A DNA stretch of 64,000 nucleotides from Phytophthora hibernalis (GCA_012656075.1 JAAKBF010000159.1:434001-498000); one strand, 5' to 3'; shown: positions 42,922 to 55,784, numbered from the stretch's first letter. The notes: generated by a model not told the origin, from the letters alone. Made by a program: numbers and translations.

Positions 42922-43929
42922 CTATCTCCAACTGCTTGCCTTCTCCTCCAACTTAACTGTCTCGATGCATTTGTGTGCATCACAATATCCTTTCCACTTC
43001 ACCCTCTTATCGCAATCTTCTGCGTCGCACGTGTTCCAACCGCCGTGCGTGCAACACAAACCTTTAGCTTGGGCACTTCTGTTACACTCTGAGTATTTAC
43101 AACGTTCACCACCGCCATGCTCCACGCAATAGCCTTTAATTTCTCCAGACGAGATACCCCACTTCTCGCAGCCCTTTACCTTGCATGTCTTTCGGCCGCC
43201 ATGGGCAGAACACAACCCCTTCGTAACAATTGGTCTGTTGCAATCAGGAATTTTACATCGGGTGCCACCTCCATGACTAGTGCAGCAGCCCCCAGCTTGC
43301 GCTACCTTGTTGCACCCTCAGTCCTGCATATGCGACCGACAGTAAAGCCATGCTCCTTGGCATGTCTGGAGCAGTAGCCTTGACGGAGCTGAATTTTCAA
43401 GCATCCCTCTTCCTTGCACTTGGGTTTACGTGTGACTTTAATAATGCCGTTCTCAACACCGTGCTTGTAGCAATAGCCTCGATTCTGACTGATCTTGTCG
43501 CATCCTTCATTTTTACAGTTTGTGTTACCGCCGTGTGTGCGACATAGTCCCTTGTTGGTAGCTCTCTTTTGCACCCGTCGAATGTACACGAAACGAATCC
43601 TCCATGAACGGCACAAAGACCACGTCTTTGAGGTCGTGTCGTGCAGTTTGGGAATGTACACTTCTTATCGCTGCTTCTCCCGTGCCTACCACACTTGCCG
43701 CCACTCTGAGCAATATTCGGGCAGTTTTCCTCTGAGCACATACGTCGTCCGCCATGTTCAGCACATCGTCCTCGCCAACGTGCTGTTGTTACACAACCAG
43801 ATTCTTTACATTCTCTGACCCGCCGTGCGCAATACACTTGCCTTTAGACTGAACTTGTTTGGTGCATCCTGCATGTGAGCAGCACGGCCTTCCCGTCTCT
43901 GTCAACCGCGGAGCAGCTTCAGCTTCCAT
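42922..43929 (-). pseudogene. WRKY19-like zinc-finger array gene (about 10 fingers, frames broken)
   Basis: The ATG at 43929 starts MEAEAAPRLTETGRPCCSHA. About ten fingers of the form C-x4-C-x(5-11)-(G/R)xC-x2-H(G/A/R)G follow: CSHAGCTKQV..GKCIAHGG, CKESGCVTTARWRGRCAEHG, CSEENCPNIAQSGGKCGRHG, CTFPNCTTRPQRRGLCAVHG, CTFDGCKRELPT, CKNEGCDKISQNRGYCYKHG, CKEEGCLKIQLRQGYCSRHA and more to 42925. To read all, the frame must change near 43835, near 43665-43570 and near 43305. Proteins with these fingers are expanded in oomycetes and often labelled WRKY19-like, but they are not WRKY factors; the function is unknown. Splicing or sequence errors remain possible. Confidence 0.7.
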
Positions 43930-43946
43930 CGTGTCTCCGAAGAAAT

Positions 43947-44497
43947 CTAGCCCTCAACCCCCTCGTTCTCCGCCACATCAATATCGACGTCGCACTTGAT
44001 CATGGAGTGCAGTCTTCCTGACGCGAACTTTATCCCCCACGACATTTGAGCGGCTAGTTCAGCCACCGCCTGCTGCTTCGCCGACCGAGAGCTGTGCATG
44101 AACTCAACTTGATTCAATTGTCTCGTCAACTGCCCCTCCTCTTCCTCCCCAGGCGTTGTTGGCAGAGAGCGCTTCTTACTCAACAAAAGTCTCACCGACA
44201 AGCTCCGTCCCCTCCTCCCGATGCAGCCAGCGTCCCTTCTGCGACCGGAGAAAACGTCATGACGCCATTCCGTGGAGGCACAAAAATCTTCATCGACGAT
44301 GGAATTTTATCCACTTGTTGACTATTTCCATTTTTATCCATTGTGGCTGTTTTTGTAGCATCAACAGCATCGAGGAAGAATTCGTTGTCGCCTTTTGACA
44401 CATCCCGCCCATGGTCTCCGATATTCGCTGCTGGGACTAAGGAGTCCGACGACTGGGGGCTCGGTACGCGGCCCAAAAGCAGCTGTAAGTCCGACAT
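43947..44497 (-). CDS. Hypothetical protein upstream of the finger array
   Basis: The frame from the ATG at 44497 (MSDLQLLLGRVPSPQSSDS) runs to 44192. A second frame (44201-43947) carries KQQAVAELAAQMSWGIKFAS and ends in an acidic tail. The two overlap by ten bases, so a one-base frame difference separates them. The stop lies 17 bases before the ATG of the finger array, so this may be the N-terminal part of the same gene. No domain was recognised. Confidence 0.4.
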
Positions 44498-44639
44498 CTC
44501 GCGCAGGTGGGAAACGAGGGCGCTGGGGTGTCCGTGACGGCCCTCACTCGCAGAAGGAGATATGATTGTGGTTTCATTTCCGAGACATCACTATTGTGTA
44601 AGATCGGATTTAAGTGAGGCCTATCTGTACTTCTTGGAA

Positions 44640-45240
44640 ATCTGAGTTTTAATGAATAAGCTTATGATTTTATTGTTTTTAGATTTTGTTTTTAATCAAA
44701 ACAAAAGAAAGAGCAATATTCTCTGGATTTTATATTATCTACCAGCGATTGCAACGAGGTCTAAATCATTGATTTTCTAATACCTTTCCGAATACGATAT
44801 GAATACCTATTTAAAATGCCTGCTATATTTAATATCCGGGAAAAATATAATTATTTTTGTGACGGTTGACGCATTTGGACAAAACACCTCTATGATTCGA
44901 TATAATCAAATTTTACCTGCAGCAGATGATTTATCCAGACCGTTCCAGCAACATTTTGGCTTTTCGAGCAACACATTACTGTAAAACAGTGCACCGTATT
45001 TTATAAGATGGTATTTGGATAATTCCCTTACTACAGATATTGACCAGTAAAATGAAAAATGAAGACACCACCATATCCATTTGGTTATTGTTCGGCATTC
45101 ATAGGTGTAGTAAGAATATGCTGCTAATTTATTATCTCATTTTCATGAAAGGCGACATTCAAAATCCTAAATCGCTTTATCCACGGAAAATCTCCGTGCT
45201 CTTTGCACGAAGCATTTCTGGCACCTATTTCGGCTAACAA
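44640..45240 (-). repeat. Dispersed AT-rich repeat R, copy 2 (uninterrupted)
   Basis: The reverse-complement relative of 36500-36900 plus 41689-41800. Shared: GGACAAAACACCTCTATGA, ATTTTACCTGCAGCAGATGA, TTTATCCAGACCGTTC. Across the point where Gypsy-2 is inserted in copy 1 this copy reads straight through (GTCAACCGTCACAAAAATAA on the minus strand). It is an empty-site relative. Confidence 0.75.
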
Positions 45241-45613
45241 AACTAAGGAATTTGTTTACGGCCTGTGACCTCTGGATACACAGTAAGAACGCTACAGCAG
45301 GAACCTCACTGTTCTGCGTCCTCGGCGTTCGCGGTCGAGGAGTGCCTTGTTCAAGGTAAATTGCAAAGTGAATTGAAAGTAAAATAGAGTTCGTCGCTCT
45401 CTACAGCTCCCTACTGCTCTCCTAGCTACCTAGCTCGAACAGCGTCCTTGGCAGCGTCCTTGGTCACAGCGAAGCGAGGAGGCGACTGATGTATCACATC
45501 TGGAATCCCATCGGGACTGGGATCTCACACTGATGCACATCATCTGGGGGTAAGCTTCTGGTCTACAACCCAGAACACTCCCCCTGCGGTTGGAAGTCCC
45601 CACCAACAGGCAC

Positions 45614-48600
45614 TCAACGTCGTCGACGATGTGGTTGCGCGGAGACCATCGCGCATACATCGGGGTCGTCGGCATGCGCAGTACAATATCGGGCGTGTAG
45701 TACTCGGACGTCCGCTAGCAGCGCTGAGTAAGGTTCCCACGTGTTTTCGATACCCTCGAATCCGATCCACTTGACTTCCATTTCCCAGCGATTTGCAGCT
45801 TCATTAAGGCGGACGCCTCGGAAGGCTTCAACTAGATGACCTCCCTGCGAGTGTAGTTCGTACTGTAGCAAATCCTCGGTGACTCCACGACTGGATTCAG
45901 CATATAACCGGAGTCGGGAAACATGGTGAGTCGTATTTACTTCAAGCTCTCCACTTCAAACACCCAGTCCGATATCGCACGAACAATGCGCTTATGCCCG
46001 TGCCAATTGATGGCCAGCTTGTTCGCGTGCGGCGTGACCATGGCGACTAGAACGAAATCGCCCACAGAGAAATTCGGCGGCTTGGACTTGCTGGCGCGTC
46101 GAGCTCGTGCTTGCACGCGCCTGCGATCGCTGGTCTCTGCAACGTAATGGTGCATCGCGTCCAGTGCTTTAGCCATCTGAGTCAAGTGTTGCTCTTGAAT
46201 GGTTTGCAGCGCTGCTGCACTCATTTCCACCACGTGATCGTTCGAAAAAATCACTGCGACTGGAGTCGTCGGAAGCAGCCCGGTAAAGGCTCTAAAAGGG
46301 GCCCGACCACCCAGTCTGTCTGATTGCTGTTGGTTCAGCACTGATTGTACCAACCCGAGCACTGATTCCCATTTGGATGGAGGGAGCCTCTGTTCACTCA
46401 GCACCGCACGAAGACATTTTAGTTCACAACTTCGACAGTGCCGTTCGCCCACGGGCAATAGGCCGTGGTGAAATGGTGCTGAGACCCAAGTGTGCGTGCC
46501 AGAATTTTCATGACTTCATTGCGAAAATGAGGACCCTGGTCGGAGACCCACTGCTTCACCACGCCAAATCGCTTGAACCATCCCAGCAGAGCAGACACGC
46601 AAGCTGGCGCATCTGCTGTTAGTGTCGGATGTAGTACAACGAAGCCACTGAAATCGTCCTTGATCACACCCAGATGTACTTCTTCTGCGTGTCTTCGTCA
46701 GCAGGTAATGACAGGAAGTCAAAATGGATGACCTCATTTGATAGCGTAGCGTGCAGAGCGGGTCCGTACGGACGTGGTTCCCGCCCGTTCTTCGTAGCAA
46801 TGCAGTGATACAGTTGTCGACGAACGCAACAAGATCTTCCGGGAGGTCGACCACCAACACCACGAACTGAGAGCTGATGTGGTGGGTTTTTTCTTGCCGC
46901 GATGCCCACTGCCCCCAGCATGTCCAACAACGCAGAGACGTTGAATCAGGTCAGTCGCAGTGCCTCGTATCCAAACCAGTCCGCCTTCTGTCCCGTAGCA
47001 TTCCCGTTCGGGATTCCAAATAACCCCGCTGGGTCTACTTGGCTCTCCTTCTTGCACACCACGGATCTCGTCCATATCAGGCCACAAAAAGGCATCGTTT
47101 TCGAGAGGCGATATTGGACGAACAACTGTGAGCTGCTGTACGCTCAGGACATGACTGTCCAGTGTTTGTGAAAATGCATATCCCCAGCGACTTAGCATGT
47201 CCGCCCACGTGTTGTCTTCGCCGCGATTATGTTCGATCACATACTTGTAGGACGTCATCGTCATCGCCCATCTCTGCAGCTTGTCAGCGCGGTAGTGCTG
47301 CATGAACGTGTCTGTCGTAAAAGGGTCAAACCTATATACGAGGTTCCAGTGGTCGGTGAAGAGATGGAATCCACCCGGTCGTAGAAGCAGATACTCGAGC
47401 CTCTTCGCAGATTCCACTATAGTGAAGGCATTCTTCTCGATCGTTGGCCATCGGGCTTGCGCAGGGGTGAACGTTCCACTCAAAAAGCTAGTGCGGAGTG
47501 GTTTTGCTGGCTCAGAGGCTTCGACAGGTCGTTCTGGGCGCCCCGTGAAGATTGCTCCCCAAAGGCTTGTGACGCGTCACAGTAGAGGTAGACGGCTTTG
47601 CTAGCGTCGGGATGAGCGAGCGGGACCATATCACACAGGGCCTGTCGAATAGCGCCCAAAGCATCGATGAGCTCCTGGTTCCAGCCAAGTGTGGAGAGTC
47701 GTATACGTGATAGCTGCTTGGTCTTGCGTCCTTCTGCTATCTGATCTTCACAGCTAGCAACGGTGACACCATCTGCGTGTACTGCGAGATATTCTGCCGC
47801 ATCCAATTTATGGCGCACGTGAATTGCTGAAGATGGCCAGCGTTGGTCGGGTCTGGCATAGCCACCAGACCCTGAATTCGTGAGGGGCAATGGCGGATGC
47901 CTTCCTTGCTCACGATCTTCCGCACCATCGAGCTTCCTGCAGGTAAAAGTGGCATTTTCCGGGGTGGAGCTTCAGGCCAAAGCTCTTGCAGGCCGCGAGA
48001 ACTCTCTCAAGATCTCCAACATGTTCACCGGATCCAGTGCGTACCCCAGAATGTCGTCAAGCAGCTAGAACACATTGATACAGGAGGGGTCGGAATACTT
48101 CTCCACCGCGTGCTGACAGTAAGCCACGGCGTCCGTACCTCCCATCAGAACGCGGGTGGGCGTGATCATTCCACGGTGGGTCATGATGGAGAACATCTCT
48201 TGTGAGTCGCAATGCAGGGTAACTGCCAATAGCCGCGAAACCAATCCAGCGTAAAATAGCAGGTCGATTTCTCCAGCAGTCCCAACGCCGACTCCAGCAC
48301 CGGCATGGGCCACTGGATCGGATCTGTTCTCTCGTTCACCGCCCGGGTATCCACAGTCATTCGATAGGTTCCAGGCTCTTGCTTGGCAACAATTCGAGGA
48401 GGAGATGTCCATCTGCTGCTCGGATTCGTGTACGCTAGCCCATTCGCCAAGAGCTCGTCCACGTGCTGGTCCAAGTACTGCATGTGATCAGGAGGGTAAC
48501 GACGAGCACTGATCCGCACGGGCGTCGCTCCATCTCGCACCCGGACACGGAGAGGTTCGACCCGGATGGGTGGATCCTGTCCAACGCTCACTCGGAATAC

Positions 48601-50036
48601 GTCTCGGTACTCGATGAGTGATTCTCGCAGTTGGGTCACAAGAGGCTTTGCGAGTCCAGCATCTGCTGCCTCTCGCACCCGCTCCTCCAACAACCTTGTC
48701 ACCATCGCATCAGCTTCTAAGGGCCTGCTTCTGGCGTCGCCGTTCGCAAGGTCTCGTCCACTCCTTGTTGACCATGACCGTCGTCCTGAACGGACTTGAC
48801 TGCCCCTCCTCGGTCGTGAGGTCCTGCAGGTCCCATTCAGGCCTGGTGCCATATGATCTAGCAAGGACATCATCGACGGAGTAGCCGAGCCGCTCCATTA
48901 CCGGTCTGGACAGCACCATCGTCAGAGGCTCGGTGTCGTCTTCGAAAAGCCAAGCTGGGGTGTGTCGTAGCAGTAGCGGCCCAGCACTTGTGAAAATCTT
49001 GATTGAGTCAAACCTGGCCTTCTGGGTTACTGTGAGAGTGTTGCCATCGAACGTGGACAACTTTCTCGGCGAGCACGTCTCCACTCGCACCGAAACGCCA
49101 CTGCTCTCCAGACGTTTGACCCGTGAGCGGCTAGCAACGTTTACGTCCGCACCAGAGTCCAACAGCACTCTGTCCAGCTCCAGGACACCTTCAATCACCG
49201 CCTGACAAGTACTGCCAGCGTCTTCAGACCCGTCCGGCAGACGGAGGAGGGCCTTAACACCTTGAGCTGGCGGAACCGTGCGAGTGGCCGTCTGGGTGGC
49301 GGTACGTTTTTCGCGCCATTCGCGAAGAAGCGTCTCGGTTTCGCCGGATATCACTTGGGGACAGTCCTTCACATGTTGTGACACTTCAAACATGTCCGTT
49401 TCCCGTCTGCGTCAGGTATACCACCGGCGTTCGACTTCGCTGGAGCGCCTTTCGCGGCTGGCTTCTGACCGTCGCCGTGCTTTCTTCCGGACGGCGCAGA
49501 CTGTGGTTTCTTGGCATTCGCAGGCTCCCATCGCAGGTACTTCTTACAGCTGGCTCGCAGCCACTTGATGAAAGCTACCACGTCCTTGTAGAAGGGCTTG
49601 TTTAGCCTCACGCGCCATCTCGTTCTTGATTGTCCTCTGAACTCCACTGGTGAGAGAGTATCGATGAGGTAGTTCACAATCTTCTTCGGCTCACCCTTGA
49701 CCATCCACACCATGTTCGCCTGTTCCAATACCTGGTACATCTCGTGTGCCTGCTTGGGAGAGTCAGCATCGGTGAGGCTCACGTCCATGCGGAGCTTCTC
49801 CTTCATCAGAGCCTTCACCTTGTCGAAATCCAGTTCGCCCACGATCCGACCCTCCCAAAAGTAATCGATCCAGTCCTACTCCGTAATATCGTCTACCGAT
49901 TTGCAGATGTCAAACATCGCGATAAGGCGTCGACGCTCATCTTCAACACATGCTCCAACGGGCATTCGAAACGGGCGAAAGAACGCCGTTTCCAGGGATG
50001 ATAGCTGTCGGCAGTAGGCTTCATAGTCCTTCATGA
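45614..50036 (-). mobile_element. Gypsy-3: degenerate Ty3/Gypsy element
   Basis: Minus strand. Gag 50036-49369: MKDYEAYCRQLSSLETAFF, one TAG near 49885, then EMYQVLEQANMVWMVKGEP, with a CLKCH..H...C knuckle split by a frame change near 49380. Protease LLDSGADVNVAS near 49150. RT: WTSPPRIVAKQEPGTYRMTV, CYFTLDWFRGYWQLP, then LLDDILGYA near 48060 preceded by a stop. RNase H: VYLYCDASQAFG. Integrase: VSDQGPHFRNEVM, CPWANGTVEVVN. Chromodomain 45871-45614 (MEVKWIGFEG..NTWEPY). There are at least five frame breaks. No LTRs were identified; 45241-45613 may contain one. Confidence 0.8.
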
Positions 50037-50139
50037 AGCGCTGCTTTTAAGCTGACTGAGCTCAAAGTAAAATCCAGTGCTGTTCCGTGCGAAGTCGCGG
50101 CTTTGCAAATTTAGAAGCTCTGATGGTCGATAGGCTCTA

Positions 50140-50440
50140 ATACTCACGAGATATTTCTGGAGGAGTTCGGCTCCACGAGCGCAGTTCGCACCAAGTTGCA
50201 AGAGTAAGAGAGCGACGTTTTCTTGATCACTACGGACGTCGGAGGTTGGTGATACCATAAACAACGGGGATGTGCCACAAAAAGCAGTGAAGATGCCGAG
50301 GATGGTGGCGACGAGACCATGGTGAACCTGGGCTTCTTCCTTCGGACCTTTGGTTCAACACGTGCAGATTGTGGAAAACTACAGAGTCGGCGACAGAAGA
50401 TCTCCAAAGTTCCCCTCCTTCGCAATGCGGTGTATCGCTG
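50140..50440 (+). pseudogene. FGSTRAVR-repeat module, orphan fragment
   Basis: Two copies of the module seen at 57.2 kb: EIFLEEFGSTSAVRTKLQE, then a stop, near 50147-50206, and LGFFLRTFGSTRADCGKLQS near 50327-50385, about 170 bases apart as in the 57-kb gene. The fingers that should follow are absent; Copia sequence starts by about 50462. So this is the N-terminal part of a finger gene left between Gypsy-3 and the Copia element. Confidence 0.65.
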
Positions 50441-50461
50441 GCTGGTTGCCGACTTGCAGCG

Positions 50462-53400
50462 TCAGACGGAGTCGACTGTACTGGTCGGCCAGTATCTCTC
50501 CCACGACCAGTTGGACCCACTCGGCCTGTTGCAGCCCGTCGTTTGCTGCAATGAACTCGGCTGTGGTGCTCTACAGCGCTTCGACCGTTTGCTTAGTCGA
50601 CCCCAGTGCACCGGGCATCGCAGCGAACCCCGACACCGACTTCCGATCTTGAACGTCATTAGCCCAGTCGGCGTCCGTGGCGACACGCAGTCCATCGTCC
50701 GTTGCACCGACGACGAGCTCAATGCTGCGAGTAAGGCCCAGGTATTGCATCGGGTATTTAGCTGCATCCCATGCCGCCTTTTGCGGCTTCGAGCAGTGCC
50801 GTGCTAATTGATTCACAGCAAAAGCAAGGTCGGGTCGCGACACACGCACAAGATAGAGCAGGCTCCCAACAACTTGTCTGTACGTCCTATTTCTTATCTT
50901 GTTTTGGCCTTCGGGTGTCGGTCAAATTGCCCAGCCTCGTTTTGGGGATCATTGGCGTGTACGTTGGTCTTGTCGGGTCCATGGCAAATTTGTACAACAT
51001 CTCGTTGATGTATGTTTCTTTCGATAACCGGATCGTGCCTTGCTCGTGGCTGATGTTCATGCCGAGGAGTTGCTTGGTGCACCGAGATCTTTCACCTGGT
51101 ACTTCATGTTCAATGCCATCATCAGGTGCAGGACGTACTCGTCGTCGCGATGAGCGATGAGGATGTCATCTACGTATAAGCACACGAGAAGTAGACTACT
51201 GCCCATTTGCATGTGGTACAGGCACGCGTCGCCCGTTGTAGATGTGAGCCCGTACGCCTGCAGGAATTTATCAATTTCCTGGTTCCACTCTCTTCCCGCC
51301 TGCTTCAGTCCGTACAACGCTTTCTTCAATCTCCATACTTTGTCCTCCTCCCCGGTTTATCGAAGCTTTTGACTTGTTTCACGTACACGGATTCTTTCAA
51401 GGTTGCTTTGAGGTACGCTGCGGGCACGTCGCCTTGGCGCATTCGCATTTTGAACTTGGCCCCGAATGAGAAAAATATCTTCACACACACGAGGTCCACG
51501 ACTGGCGCGTGGGTCTCCACATAGTCGATCAGATACATTTGGCGGTCGCCTCTGGCGCAGACACGCACCTTGTACTTCTTGATGCTGCCATCGGCGGCGA
51601 GATTCAGCTGCACCGTGTTGTCGAGTGCGCGCATCCCGACCGGCAGTCGCACCAGTTCGAAGGTGTCGTTGGCTTCTCTGTCCACGTGGCCTTCTCCCAC
51701 TCCGGCCACTGCGGCGTCTTTCTGGCGTCCGCGAAGTTGAGCGGGTCGCGGATGACCTCGGTGAAGCAAATCTACGCCGCATTGACCGGATTGGCTGCTA
51801 ATCTCTTGGATGTCCTAGTCTCCATTAGCTTGCCGATGTTTCTGGCCAAGATTTTTCTGACTTCCGTGTCTCCGTGAGTCTGATGTCGCCGTTTGACTCG
51901 GCTACAGCTTCTTTGTCTAGTGTGTGCTACGCACAGCAGCGCGCACTGCTTCCATCTGCCGCGGATTTCGTCTTGTAGCTGATGTGGGTGCGACTGGCAA
52001 TTCATACCCTGCTTCTACGACTCTCTCCTCAAGGCCCTCGTCCACTCGTCCACCTCCCCCTTCTGCCGGCGGCGCAACTTCGTCGTCCGGCAGAACTACT
52101 TCGTCATGAAGCATACGGTCGAGCGCCAGCACTTTCGCGTATCCTCTTTGCGTTGCTCGGTACGTAGACACGGTAGCCCTTCACGTTCTCCGAGAACCCC
52201 ACGAATCCACCAAGGTCTCCTCTGCCGTGAAATCGGAAGCGTTTCCTGCGGACCGGTTCCGGCACGCGTATGACCCTGACTGGTCAAACACGGGCATGTT
52301 GCGCAGGTCTGGCTTGATGCCGGTCAGTCGTTCGTGTGGCGTCGTGACAGTGCCTTTCTTCGGAACCCTGTTGCGGATGTATGCTGCATGGCGGAGTGCG
52401 GCCTCCCAAAGGTAATGCGGGAGCTGCGAGTCTATCGGCATAATACTCGCCATCTCGGTGACCGTGCGTATGGTCCGCTCGGCTACTCCATTTTGGCTGC
52501 TCCTGTACGGCACGGTATGCTGGTGTAAAGACCTTTCTCCGCCACGAGACGGCGGAAATCCGGCGTTTGGAACTCACCACCGCCGTCGGTGTGTACGACC
52601 TTGAGATTTTTCAGCGCTGGCCTGTGATGAAGTTTACAAACTGCTTCGTCCGCTTGCCAGCGTCGTCCTTACTCTTGAGACCGTACACGCACACGTAGTC
52701 TTGCCATGCCGCTACCATGAAGCACTCGGAACCATGATAGGAGCGGGCGAGTGGGCCTGCCAGATCAATGTGGTAAACTCGACCTGCGCCCGCTCCCGTG
52801 CTTGTTCGTCGCTTGGGTGTCGGTGCAGTGATGACTTTTGCGCTAGCACAACCGACACACGGCGGTGGATCTGGGCCTCCCCAAGCACTAAGCCGTTCAC
52901 ATCCGTGCGCTTTGCCAGCGACCGGCATGCATCCTAGTTGAGGTGGCCAAGTCGGCGATGCCATGCGAGCAGTGACTCTGGCTTGGGCTGGCTGCGTGGT
53001 TGTGAACTGGCGAACGCGGACGCAGCTGTGCTCTGGAACTGCGACGTGGGCGTGACCACTTCGTAGACACTGTCCACTGGAACAGCACTCAAGACCTGGT
53101 TCCGGTTTTTGCCTTGGGTCATTGACCACGCATCGCTGTCGAACCGCACCGTGTGGCCAGCTTACACGAGACGGAAGACAGATATACATGTACCATCGGG
53201 ACCCAAGATGTTGTTGATTCTTGACAGAACGGGCACGTAAAAGACATTTGGGATCACCAGGTCGTAGTATATGTTCCTGGATTTGCCGTCCTTCATCAGC
53301 GTCTGGATGTGTAGATCACCCACCGTGCTGATCGCCATTGTCCGCCCGTCCGCGACAGTAAAGCACTTGGGAGGAGAGACCTCCCTCGTGTCTGGAGTCC

Positions 53401-53973
53401 ACCAGGTACAGAGTCTGCCATATTCTGGAGACGCTAGGAGTACATCTCGTAACTCTCCGTGCTTTTCTTGGTTGGCTGCTTGATGTGATCGCGAATATCT
53501 TTTTTGTCAATGTTGGTGGAGTACTGGCGAATCAACCTGACGCCAGCTGCGTGCAGCGTCATCATTGGCGCCGCCCACCAAATTTGGTTGAACCACTTGG
53601 CTGCATCGCTACTCAAGGAAGCCTCCAGAAAGCTGCACTAGATCAGCTCATTCCAGCGATGCCCGTCGCGCAATTGAGCGCACAGTAACTGGCTGTTGAA
53701 TTCTGCCCACCAGACGCGCACCTTGCTATCGAAGTCGCCTGGGGCGATTCGTCCAGAGAAGCGTCCGACGTTGATCTGCTTCAGGTGAGGAGTCAGTCCC
53801 AGCGCAGCGACGTTCTTCTTCGCCTTCCCTTTGCCGGTTGGAAGAGTAGCTAGCGGCGAACTCACGCGGCGTGTGGCGTCGTTCTTGCGGGATGTCAGCC
53901 GGAGAGCAGTGCTGGAGCGTGTGGATACCATGTTCATGGGCTGGCGCTTTGTCTTTGGGGTCGTGCGAGTCAT
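50462..53973 (-). mobile_element. Ty1/Copia retrotransposon, degenerate
   Basis: Minus strand, in Copia order. Gag 53973-53434 (LGLTPHLKQINVGRFSGRI). Protease-like region near 53400-53160. Pre-integrase LLAWHRRLGHLN then CVGCASAK near 52970-52840. Integrase with VYHIDLAGPLA and SSQNGVAERTIRTVTEM. RT with KKALYGLKQAGREWNQEID and LYVDDILIAH near 51180. RNase H MRVSRPDLAFAVNQLARH, then DADWAND. Integrase before RT identifies Copia. There are many frame breaks and stops (for example, near 53160 and 52935). LTRs were not identified. Confidence 0.85.
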
Positions 53974-54289
53974 CGTTTGGCGTGCGAGCGGCGGCTGTTA
54001 ACCTGTTGTCCTCCAAGTCCAGATAAGCACGGAATCAATGTGCTCTTTGTTCGTCTATTTCTCAAGTGACTTACTACTTTGTGCTGGGCGTCGCAGCTCT
54101 TTTCCTATCATCTGCACAACAGAGTCAGCTGGGTTGGAATCCAACTTGGATTGGACCTCGCACGCGAGCCTCGTGCCACGAACACAGATACTGGGACAGG
54201 AAGAAGGTACCTCGAGGCTCGAGGGACTGGGGCTGATTTGCTGCAGTGCTCATCGTGAGTATGTATCGTGCTTCCGCAACCCACAGCAA
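53974..54289. other. 5' flank of the Copia element
   Basis: Probably contains Copia untranslated or LTR sequence, but no partner copy is visible at the 50.46-kb end. Confidence 0.3.
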
Positions 54290-54595
54290 CGCAGCTGCTG
54301 CTTGTCGGTCACGACTATCGAATTCCTCGATGAGCTGTACCCCGTGGTACATCGTCAAAGGGGTACAGATTATCGAGGAAGTCCCTTTGGGTTCAACCAC
54401 CTGTCATTGGTAGAATATAGCACCTTACTATGCGGTACGAGTGATGTCATTGGATGTAATGTGATCCAGGGGTACAGCTTTTCGAGCAAGTCCCCAAGAG
54501 TTGCCCATCACTTTGTATGGCAAACCCGACAGGGGGTACAGCTTATCAAGCATTTTTGAGGGGTACATCTCATCGAAGAATTCGGTAGGCACCTA
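54290..54595. repeat. Cluster of GGGGTACAG(A/C)TTATCGAG motifs
   Basis: Five occurrences of a motif near GGGGTACAGCTTATCGAGGAAG: 54327-54341 (reverse strand), 54358-54377, 54469-54488, 54534-54551 and 54558-54576. They are irregularly spaced and followed by CCC or TTC. It contains no gene. A binding-site cluster or remnant satellite are both possible. Confidence 0.5.
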
Positions 54596-54608
54596 GTCCA
54601 ACAGGGCG

Positions 54609-55105
54609 ATGTGCGACGGAAATTTGAACGAGTACTGCGTCAAACATGGAGATGTTCAGTCTCGAAACAATAGGCGATGGACATCCATGCCAGCGATCAT
54701 GACGTCGTTCCTTCACCCCGAGATGAATCCCAAGCAAGATCACTATACACAATCGGTCGTATTGGACGACGCATATATGTGCGTGGAACCTGGGTGCAAG
54801 AACGTGAAGAAAGACTGTGGGCCAAGAAGGGCTACTGTTTTCAGCACGACGGAGGAATCACCTGCAGTCACCCGGGCTCCACCGAAGCCCGGCGAGTTCG
54901 GGGTTTATATACTGAGCATGAAGGTTTCTACAAGTGTAAAGTGGGAGGATGCAACAAGCATGTTCATTTGCGAGGCTACCAGAAAAGATGCCTATCGAGC
55001 AGTTCATGTAGGTTATGGGCGCCGAAAATGCCCACAGCTGGACGAGACGATAGCCGACCTGGAATTCTTCCTACGAACCTACGGGTGAGCACGCGGAGTG
55101 CGTGA
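54609..55105 (+). pseudogene. WRKY19-like finger gene, broken copy (mirror of 55785-56480)
   Basis: Across two frames: NLNEYCVKHGDV, SFLHPEMNPKQD, YMCVEPGCKNVKKD, then AKKGYCFQHDGGITCSHPGS, LYTEHEGFYKCKVGGCNKHV. This matches, element by element, the minus-strand protein at 55785-56324 (SFIHPEKGF, CKERGCPKIG, AKKGYCFQHGGGFTCSQPGC, CVAHGEYHVCKSNGCGKRAF). Directly after it, 55036-55110 carries a FGSTR-type module (LDETIADLEFFLRTYG, stop, VRDKLERQRKG). Confidence 0.65.
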
Positions 55106-55784
55106 CAAACTGGAGAGGCAGCGGAAGGGCCTTGCGACGCACAGCAAAATAATCGGAAAAGGTGCAAAACACGAAGCCGCGTTCGGTGAAATATATCAGC
55201 ACTGATGCAGCTCCAACAGAGATAACTTCAATTCAACAGAGCGCAGGAGACTCAAATGGAGAAGTTCACGATGGCGAGAACAGCGAACACAACGTTGGCA
55301 ACTGCCACGCTGGTTTCGACGACAATGCTGCTACATGTACCCGTAACAAAATGTGGGTGAGCACAGTCGACGCTACACAAGCTGTGCCCACAGTGTGAAA
55401 ACGAGCAGACCCGAGAAGGTGGCATCTCTATCGTCGGTCGGTAAGGAAGTTATGAACAGAGGTGTTGTCACGGCGTACTTCCTGTATGAAGCACTTGACG
55501 CTACCAGCGAAATGGGCGAACAAGATTTATTCACCAATGGAGAAAAATCCTGACCAGCGGTGCATCTTTGCTGGCGCTAGTGCAAGTGCAAGATTCAATG
55601 CCGTTAATGCCCGCATTCGTACATGTACAGCCTTCCGAACAGTGACTCAGTAAAATACACCAGTGATGAAGTCGTGCTATGGTGACTGGAATTTGAATAT
55701 ATTCCAGCTCAATAAGAGAATAATATACTACTAGTATATAATAGCGTTGTTGTCAAATGCATGCAGTATGTCCATATGTTCTCC
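55106..55784. other. Spacer between inverted finger-gene copies
   Basis: Plus-strand frames at 55162-55398 and 55353-55553 are polar and may continue the module that starts at 55036. One possible decayed finger (CTRNK...GEHSRRYTSCAHS) crosses two frames near 55340-55400. The AT-rich end near 55700 holds no gene. Confidence 0.35.

Noticed and set aside
42922..43929. WRKY transcription factor
   Set aside because: No WRKYGQK motif is present; only the finger type that gives such proteins their misleading name.
54290..54595. CRISPR array from recurring GGGGTACAG motifs
   Set aside because: Occurrences are on both strands with irregular spacing, in a eukaryotic context.
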